Shown in pieces: positions 59,955-64,000 of a DNA stretch of 64,000 nt. The stretch's first letter is position 1. Each line of letters opens with the position of its first letter. Both the position numbers and the translations under genes were made by a program. This DNA comes from Deltaproteobacteria bacterium. GTDB lineage: Bacteria; Myxococcota_A; UBA9160; UBA4427. The notes below the pieces were generated by a model. That model made no database searches. It was not told where the DNA came from and saw nothing but the letters and a program-made list of their open reading frames with translations. The stretch is from the NCBI GenBank assembly GCA_016713665.1, contig JADJOR010000001.1, positions 620,001 to 684,000 on the forward strand, in the 5' to 3' direction.

Positions 59955-61119
59955 GTCGGCCGTCGAGCCACTCGACGCCGTGAACGACGCCGAGGACCCG
60001 GGCCTCGGCGACCCCCGTACACTGCGGCAGCTGATTAGGCATCCCGAGCAGCGCGTTGCGCGCGAGCAGCGAAAACGCCATCGCCTCCGCCGCGTCCGCC
60101 GGGACACCGGCGGCCTCCATCGGCTCGACCGCAAGCCCGTCGAAGACCCGCGCCAGGACCGCCATGCCATGGTGATTGCGGACGCCGCCGCCCCCGACCA
60201 GGATGCGTCCGTGCCGTGCACGGGCGCCCTCCCCCGCGAGCCGGTCCCAGGCCTGCGCGACCGCCCGGGCCGAGAACTCGACGAGCGTCGCGAGCAGATC
60301 GTCGACGTCGACCCGTTCGCGGCGGGCACGCTCGAGCCACTCGCGGGCCAGGGCGAGGCCATAGCGCTCGCGCCCCGTCGATTTCGGCGCCGGTCGCGCG
60401 AGGTAGGGGTCGCCTAGCATCTCGGCCAGCCAGGCCTCGACGATGCGCCCGCGGCGCGCGCGGACGCCGTCGACGTCGCAGCGTTCGCGCCCGTCGCTCG
60501 CGAGCGTCACGACGCCGTCGATCAGGGAGTTGGCCGGCCCCACGTCGAAGGCCATCACCCGCCCGCCGTCGTCACCGGCCGGCAGGTAGGTCAGGTTCGC
60601 GATGCCGCCGAGATTGAGGACGCCCCGATCCTCGTCGGGATCCCCGAAGACCGCGTGATGGAAGAACGGCGCGAGGGGCGCGCCCTCGCCGCCCATCGCC
60701 ATGTCCCTGCGCCGGAAATCGGCGACGACCGGCCGGCCGATGCGCTCGGCGAGGCGGGCCGGGCAGCCGATCTGGAGCGTCCCCCCGTGCTCGGGATGAT
60801 GGGCGACCGTCTGGCCGTGGGAGCCGATGCCCGCGACGCGCGCGGGGTCGATCCCGGCCCCCTTCAACAGCTCGAGGGTCGCGTCGGCGAAGCGGTCGGC
60901 CAGGACGCGATCGAGGCGGACGAGCTCGGCGAGCATCGCCTCCCCGGGCAGCTCGCCCGCCGCCAATCGATGGATCTCGCTCTGGAGCGCGGGGGCATGG
61001 GGAAATTCTTGATAGGCAAGCAGGCGGAAGGGGCGTGCGTTCGCGCCGTCCGGCCATTCGACCAACGCGGCGTCGATCGCGTCCGCCGACGTCCCCGACA
61101 TCAATCCCACGACCCACAT
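59944..61119 (-). CDS. anmK: Anhydro-N-acetylmuramic acid kinase
   Basis: Opens and phosphorylates 1,6-anhydroMurNAc to MurNAc-6-P during wall recycling. A 391-residue protein with MWVVGLMSGTSADAIDAALVEW, GIGSHGQTVAHHPEHGGTLQIG, VVADFRRRDMAMGGEGAPLAPFFH, VLNLGGIANLTYL, FDVGPANSLIDGVV and LVGGGGVRN, all standard AnmK features. The start is ATG 61119, or a TTG three codons earlier with better-spaced GGAG. Convergent with the MBL gene (11-base overlap). AnmK makes MurNAc-6-P, so joining it to AmgK/MurU requires a phosphatase such as MupP, not seen here. Confidence 0.95.
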   Translation of the reverse strand: MWVVGLMSGTSADAIDAALVEWPDGANARPFRLLAYQEFPHAPALQSEIHRLAAGELPGEAMLAELVRLDRVLADRFADATLELLKGAGIDPARVAGIGSHGQTVAHHPEHGGTLQIGCPARLAERIGRPVVADFRRRDMAMGGEGAPLAPFFHHAVFGDPDEDRGVLNLGGIANLTYLPAGDDGGRVMAFDVGPANSLIDGVVTLASDGRERCDVDGVRARRGRIVEAWLAEMLGDPYLARPAPKSTGRERYGLALAREWLERARRERVDVDDLLATLVEFSARAVAQAWDRLAGEGARARHGRILVGGGGVRNHHGMAVLARVFDGLAVEPMEAAGVPADAAEAMAFSLLARNALLGMPNQLPQCTGVAEARVLGVVHGVEWLDGRLRA

Positions 61120-61263
61120 CGAGGCCAAGCCTACTCCATGCCCGCTGTCGCGAGAAGCTCGACCGGAAGCTCGACTCTCCGAGCCAATTCGTTGACAGGA
61201 AAGGCGAATCCGGGATACTGCCCCGCCTGCGCGGGCCCCTCCCGGCGCGACCACGAGGCAAAC

Positions 61264-61539
61264 ATGCAAGAGACCACGCGCGCCCAGGGCTGGGCCATCT
61301 GCGGCGGTGCCGGAATGGCGGCCCTCCTCTTCCTCATCGGCATCGCGAAGCAGAACTGGTGGGCGCTGGCGATTCCGGTCGCGATCGTGACGCTCTTCGC
61401 GCTCGGCCTCGTCGCCTGGGTCGGCTACACGATCGCGACGATCCAGGTCGAGGCGGACCAGACCGCCGAAACTGCCGGCGCGGCCGCCCCGAAGACCGCC
61501 GGCGCTGGCCGTGCGGGCGCGACGGAAGACGCGGCCTGA
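61264..61539 (+). CDS. Small two-helix membrane protein, function unknown
   Basis: A 91-residue protein from ATG 61264 with GAGG upstream. Two membrane segments (AQGWAICGGAGMAALLFLIGIAK and WWALAIPVAIVTLFALGLVAWVGYTIATI) are followed by an Ala/Thr/Gly-rich soluble tail. No family recognised. It precedes the glycosyltransferase gene by 49 bases on the same strand and is divergent from anmK. Confidence 0.65.
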   Translation: MQETTRAQGWAICGGAGMAALLFLIGIAKQNWWALAIPVAIVTLFALGLVAWVGYTIATIQVEADQTAETAGAAAPKTAGAGRAGATEDAA

Positions 61540-61588
61540 GCTCCGCAGGCGCCCGCCGCGCGCCCAGCATGTCGCCAGGAGACTCCCC

Positions 61589-62848
61589 GTGCGCATCGCT
61601 CTGCTGACCTATCGCGGCAACATGTTCTGCGGCGGCCAGGGCATCTACGCCGCCTATCTCGCCCGCGAGTGGAAGAAGGCCGGCCACGACGTCCACGTCT
61701 TCGCCGGCCCCCCGCTCCCCGAGCTCGCCCCCGGCATCCCGCTCCATGCGATCCCGAACGACAACGTCTTCGGCCGCAGCCTCGAGACGGCCTTCGATCC
61801 GAGGGACCCCTGGTCGATCCTGAAGCCCCTCTCGCTCTGGGAGCTCGGGGTCTCGCGCTTCGGCGTCTTCCCCGAGATGCAGACCTTCGGCTTCCGCCTG
61901 ATGCGCCGCTTCCCGGAGCTCCAGCGCAAGTACCGCTTCGACGTCGTGTTCGACAACCAATGCCTGTCCTGGGGGCTGCTCGGCATCCAGAAGATGGGCG
62001 TGCCGGTCGTCTCGGTGATCCACCATCCGCTCCACATCGATCGCGAGGCGGACTTCACGATCGAGCGCTCGCTCAAGAGGCGGATCAGCCGGACGCTCTA
62101 CTTCCCGCTCTTCATGCAGCAGACGGTGGCCCCGCGGCTGGCGAAGATCGTGACGGTCTCGGAGGCCTCGAGGGAGGCGATCGAGCGCTATTTCCGGATC
62201 CCGCAGAAGGACGTCTCGGTCGTCTACAACGGAACCGACACCGAGATCTTCCGCCCCCTGCCCCACGTCGCGAAGGAAGCGGATCTGCTCTTCGTCGGCC
62301 GGACCGAGGATCGAAAGAAGGGCATCGGCACGATGTTCGAGGCCCTCTCGATGTTGCCGCCCCACGTGAAGCTCAAGATCGTCGACGGCCGCATCCCGAG
62401 CCACGGCCTCGTCCCGCGCTTCACGCGCCAGTACGGCCTCGAGGGGCGGATCGAGATCGTCGACCGCATGTTGACCGTGCCCGAGCTCGTCGAGCAGTAC
62501 TCGACGGCGAAGGTCGCGATCGTGCCTTCCTTCTTCGAGGGCTTCGGCTTTCCGGCGAGCGAGGCGATGGCCTGCGGCCTGTCCGTCATCGCGAACGACG
62601 CCGGCGCGTTGCCCGAGGTCGTGGGCACCGACGGCCGGAGTGGACGTCTCGTCCCGCGCCGCAACGCACGGGCGCTCGCGGACGCGATGTGGGAATGCCT
62701 GCGCGATCCGGCCGAGACCGAGCGCATGGGGCGCGCGGCCCGGGCGCGGGTCGAGCGCCTGTTTCAATGGGACCAGGCGGCCGCCGGGCTCGTCGACGTC
62801 TTCGAGGAGGTGATCCGTGCTGCTCACGGTCGATCTCGAGCGGCTTGA
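61589..62848 (+). CDS. Glycosyltransferase family 4
   Basis: A 419-residue GT-B fold enzyme. It starts at GTG 61589 (AGGAG upstream) with RIALLTYRGNMFCGGQGIYAAYLAREW, the acceptor-side Gly-rich loop, then VSVVYNGTDTEIF, LLFVGRTEDRKKGIGTMFEAL and the donor-sugar motif PSFFEGFGFPASEAMACGLSVIANDAGALPEVV (EX7E). Sugar and acceptor are unknown; lipid-linked or surface glycan assembly is likely. A paralogue with almost the same N terminus begins at 63583, with a methyltransferase between them, so the three probably act on one glycan. Its end overlaps the methyltransferase start by 32 bases. Confidence 0.9.
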   Translation: MRIALLTYRGNMFCGGQGIYAAYLAREWKKAGHDVHVFAGPPLPELAPGIPLHAIPNDNVFGRSLETAFDPRDPWSILKPLSLWELGVSRFGVFPEMQTFGFRLMRRFPELQRKYRFDVVFDNQCLSWGLLGIQKMGVPVVSVIHHPLHIDREADFTIERSLKRRISRTLYFPLFMQQTVAPRLAKIVTVSEASREAIERYFRIPQKDVSVVYNGTDTEIFRPLPHVAKEADLLFVGRTEDRKKGIGTMFEALSMLPPHVKLKIVDGRIPSHGLVPRFTRQYGLEGRIEIVDRMLTVPELVEQYSTAKVAIVPSFFEGFGFPASEAMACGLSVIANDAGALPEVVGTDGRSGRLVPRRNARALADAMWECLRDPAETERMGRAARARVERLFQWDQAAAGLVDVFEEVIRAAHGRSRAA

Positions 62849-63581
62849 CGTCCGGCCGGGCCACTGGCTCCTCGACGCGGGCTGCGGCGAGGGACGCCAC
62901 TGCTTCGGGAGCCAGGGGCGCGGCGCGAACGTCGTCGGCCTCGACCTCGACCTGCCGGCCATGCGCATGCCGGGCAAGGTCCTCGCGAAGCAGGGCCGGG
63001 CGAGCGGACGACTCGGCGCGATGCTCCAGGGCGACGCCTTCCATCTGCCCTTCGCCGACGCGAGCTTCGACCGCGTCATCTGCTCCGAAGTGATGGAGCA
63101 CGTCCACGACTACCGCGCCGCGGCGCGGGAGCTCGCCCGGGTCGCGAAGCCCGGCGCGAAGCTCGCCGTCACGATCCCCACCGCGACGAGCGAGAACCTC
63201 TACCTCCGCCTCGGCGACGACTATTTCGAGAGCCCCGGCGGCCACATCCGGATCTTCCGGCCCCGGGATCTCGCCGAGGGCCTCGCCGCGGCGGGCCTCA
63301 CGACCGTCGGATGCGGCTTCGCCCACGGCTTTCATACCCCCTACTGGATGCTGCGCTCGGTGATGCACCTCCCCTCCGCGGACAAGAGCCGACTCGTGCG
63401 CGCCTACCGCGAGTTCCTGATCCGGTCGACCGTCTCGCCGGCGATCGCGAAGGTCGAGCGCGTGCTCGACTTCATCTGCCCGAAGAGCGTGATCCTCTAT
63501 GCGGAGAAGCCCGTCGTGGCGCGACGGAGCAGCGGACTCGGCGCGAAGCTGCGTCGCAAGCGACCGACGGCGACGGCCTAG
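62817..63581 (+). CDS. Class I SAM-dependent methyltransferase
   Basis: A 254-residue Methyltransf_11-type enzyme. SAM motif I is LLDAGCGEGRHCF, followed by GLDLDLPAM, GDAFHLPFADASFDRVICSEVMEHVHDYRAAARELARVAKPG and a C-terminal extension (FHTPYWMLRSVMHLPSADKS) with a basic tail. GTG start overlapping the glycosyltransferase gene. Position between two paralogous glycosyltransferases suggests methylation of a sugar or lipid carrier in the same pathway, which is inference. Confidence 0.88.
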   Translation: MLLTVDLERLDVRPGHWLLDAGCGEGRHCFGSQGRGANVVGLDLDLPAMRMPGKVLAKQGRASGRLGAMLQGDAFHLPFADASFDRVICSEVMEHVHDYRAAARELARVAKPGAKLAVTIPTATSENLYLRLGDDYFESPGGHIRIFRPRDLAEGLAAAGLTTVGCGFAHGFHTPYWMLRSVMHLPSADKSRLVRAYREFLIRSTVSPAIAKVERVLDFICPKSVILYAEKPVVARRSSGLGAKLRRKRPTATA

Positions 63582-63582
63582 C

Positions 63583-64000
63583 ATGCCCCGCCCACTGCGC
63601 ATCGCCTTCGTCGCCTATCGCGGCAACATGAATTCGGGCGGCCAGGGGATCTACCTCTGGTTCCTCGCCCGCGAGATGGCGCGCCAGGGGCACGAAGTCG
63701 ACGTCTTCGTCGGACCGCCCTACCCCGACCCGATGCCCTTCGCACGGGTCGTCGAGCTCCCGAACCAGCAGTTCTGGGCGAAGTGGGTCCTCGGCCAGAC
63801 CGACCAGATCGTGCCCCGGAAGGACCCGCTGCAGATCCTCACGCCGCTGAACTTCTACGAGCTCGTCGCGAGCAGGATCGGCTTCCTGCCCGAGCTCGCA
63901 GCCTTCAGCTTCCGGGCCTTCCGGCGGATCGCCGAAGAGCTCCGCGCGGGCGCGCGCTACGACCTCGTCCACGACGTCCAATGCCTCGGCTACGGGCTGC
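63583..64000 (+). CDS. Glycosyltransferase family 4, paralogue (3' end missing)
   Basis: ATG at 63583, one base after the methyltransferase stop; open to the window edge, giving the first 139 residues. It begins RPLRIAFVAYRGNMNSGGQG and continues IYLWFLAREMARQGHEVDVFVGPPYPD. This matches the glycosyltransferase at 61589 closely in the YRGNM-x2-GGQGIY loop, the VFxGPP strand and the later FYELVASRIGFLPELAAFSFRAFRR helix (compare LWELGVSRFGVFPEMQTFGFRLMRR). The donor-binding half is outside the window. Confidence 0.85.
   Translation, partial: MPRPLRIAFVAYRGNMNSGGQGIYLWFLAREMARQGHEVDVFVGPPYPDPMPFARVVELPNQQFWAKWVLGQTDQIVPRKDPLQILTPLNFYELVASRIGFLPELAAFSFRAFRRIAEELRAGARYDLVHDVQCLGYGL

Overview
The window is uniformly GC-rich (by eye well over 65%), with dense coding, many ATGA/TGATG stop-start overlaps and frequent GTG and TTG starts. 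Gene content is chromosomal and housekeeping: type IV pilus (T4P), shikimate, CoA, riboflavin/FAD, LPS export and peptidoglycan recycling. A deltaproteobacterial-grade Gram-negative (Myxococcota or a neighbouring phylum) fits best. The signs are a pilBTCSR block beside pilMNOPQ, a fused aroK-aroB, a roadblock protein, a giant acidic TPR protein and a PEP-CTERM-tagged PQQ enzyme. This placement is inference. I see no insertion sequence, integrase, rRNA, prophage structural gene or CRISPR array. One tRNA-Gly(CCC) is present.

Layout. 0-5.8 kb: the end of a coiled-coil/methyltransferase-like protein, a frameshifted membrane sensor with a degenerate kinase domain, an AcoX-type NAD-kinase relative and a sirtuin. 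5.8-11.7 kb: a minus-strand set (deazaflavin-type nitroreductase, serB, MFS exporter, cytidylate-kinase-like protein), an unknown protein, a panE homologue and a SnoaL-like protein. 12-15.9 kb: a PQQ sugar dehydrogenase fused to a diheme cytochrome module and a PEP-CTERM tail, then the tRNA and a lactonase-like metallo-beta-lactamase. 15.9-41.4 kb: nearly all minus strand. Read in transcription order it is pilB-pilT-pilC-pilS-pilR-histidine kinase, then HTH-pilM-N-O-P-Q, a strong terminator, and aroKB-hypothetical-roadblock-aroQ-TPR-AAA. One NtrC-type regulator on the plus strand converges on the histidine kinase. 41.6-52 kb: ribF divergent from lptF, then the minus-strand run rsmD-coaD-pgm-coaBC-nfeD-slipin-hflK-hflC. 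52-53.9 kb: a small XRE regulator with its own promoter and palindromic operator, a small membrane protein and a lytic transglycosylase. 53.8-61.1 kb: dacB, an SpmA-SpmB fusion, amgK-murU, an MBL hydrolase and anmK. 61.2-64 kb: glycosyltransferase, methyltransferase and a second, paralogous glycosyltransferase cut by the window edge.

How the genes work together. The pilus block holds the motor ATPases, the platform, the alignment subcomplex and the secretin, with PilS-PilR and a second kinase/regulator pair; no pilin gene is in view. Lytic transglycosylase and DacB release wall fragments, and AnmK, AmgK and MurU return MurNAc to UDP-MurNAc, bypassing de novo synthesis. NfeD, slipin and HflKC form one membrane quality-control operon downstream of CoA genes.

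Three genes (about 3.1, 9.2 and 59.8 kb) are each broken by one base, the last in a G run. This may reflect the assembly rather than biology. Start codons are chosen by Shine-Dalgarno match and family length, and all functions are inferred from sequence motifs without database searches.
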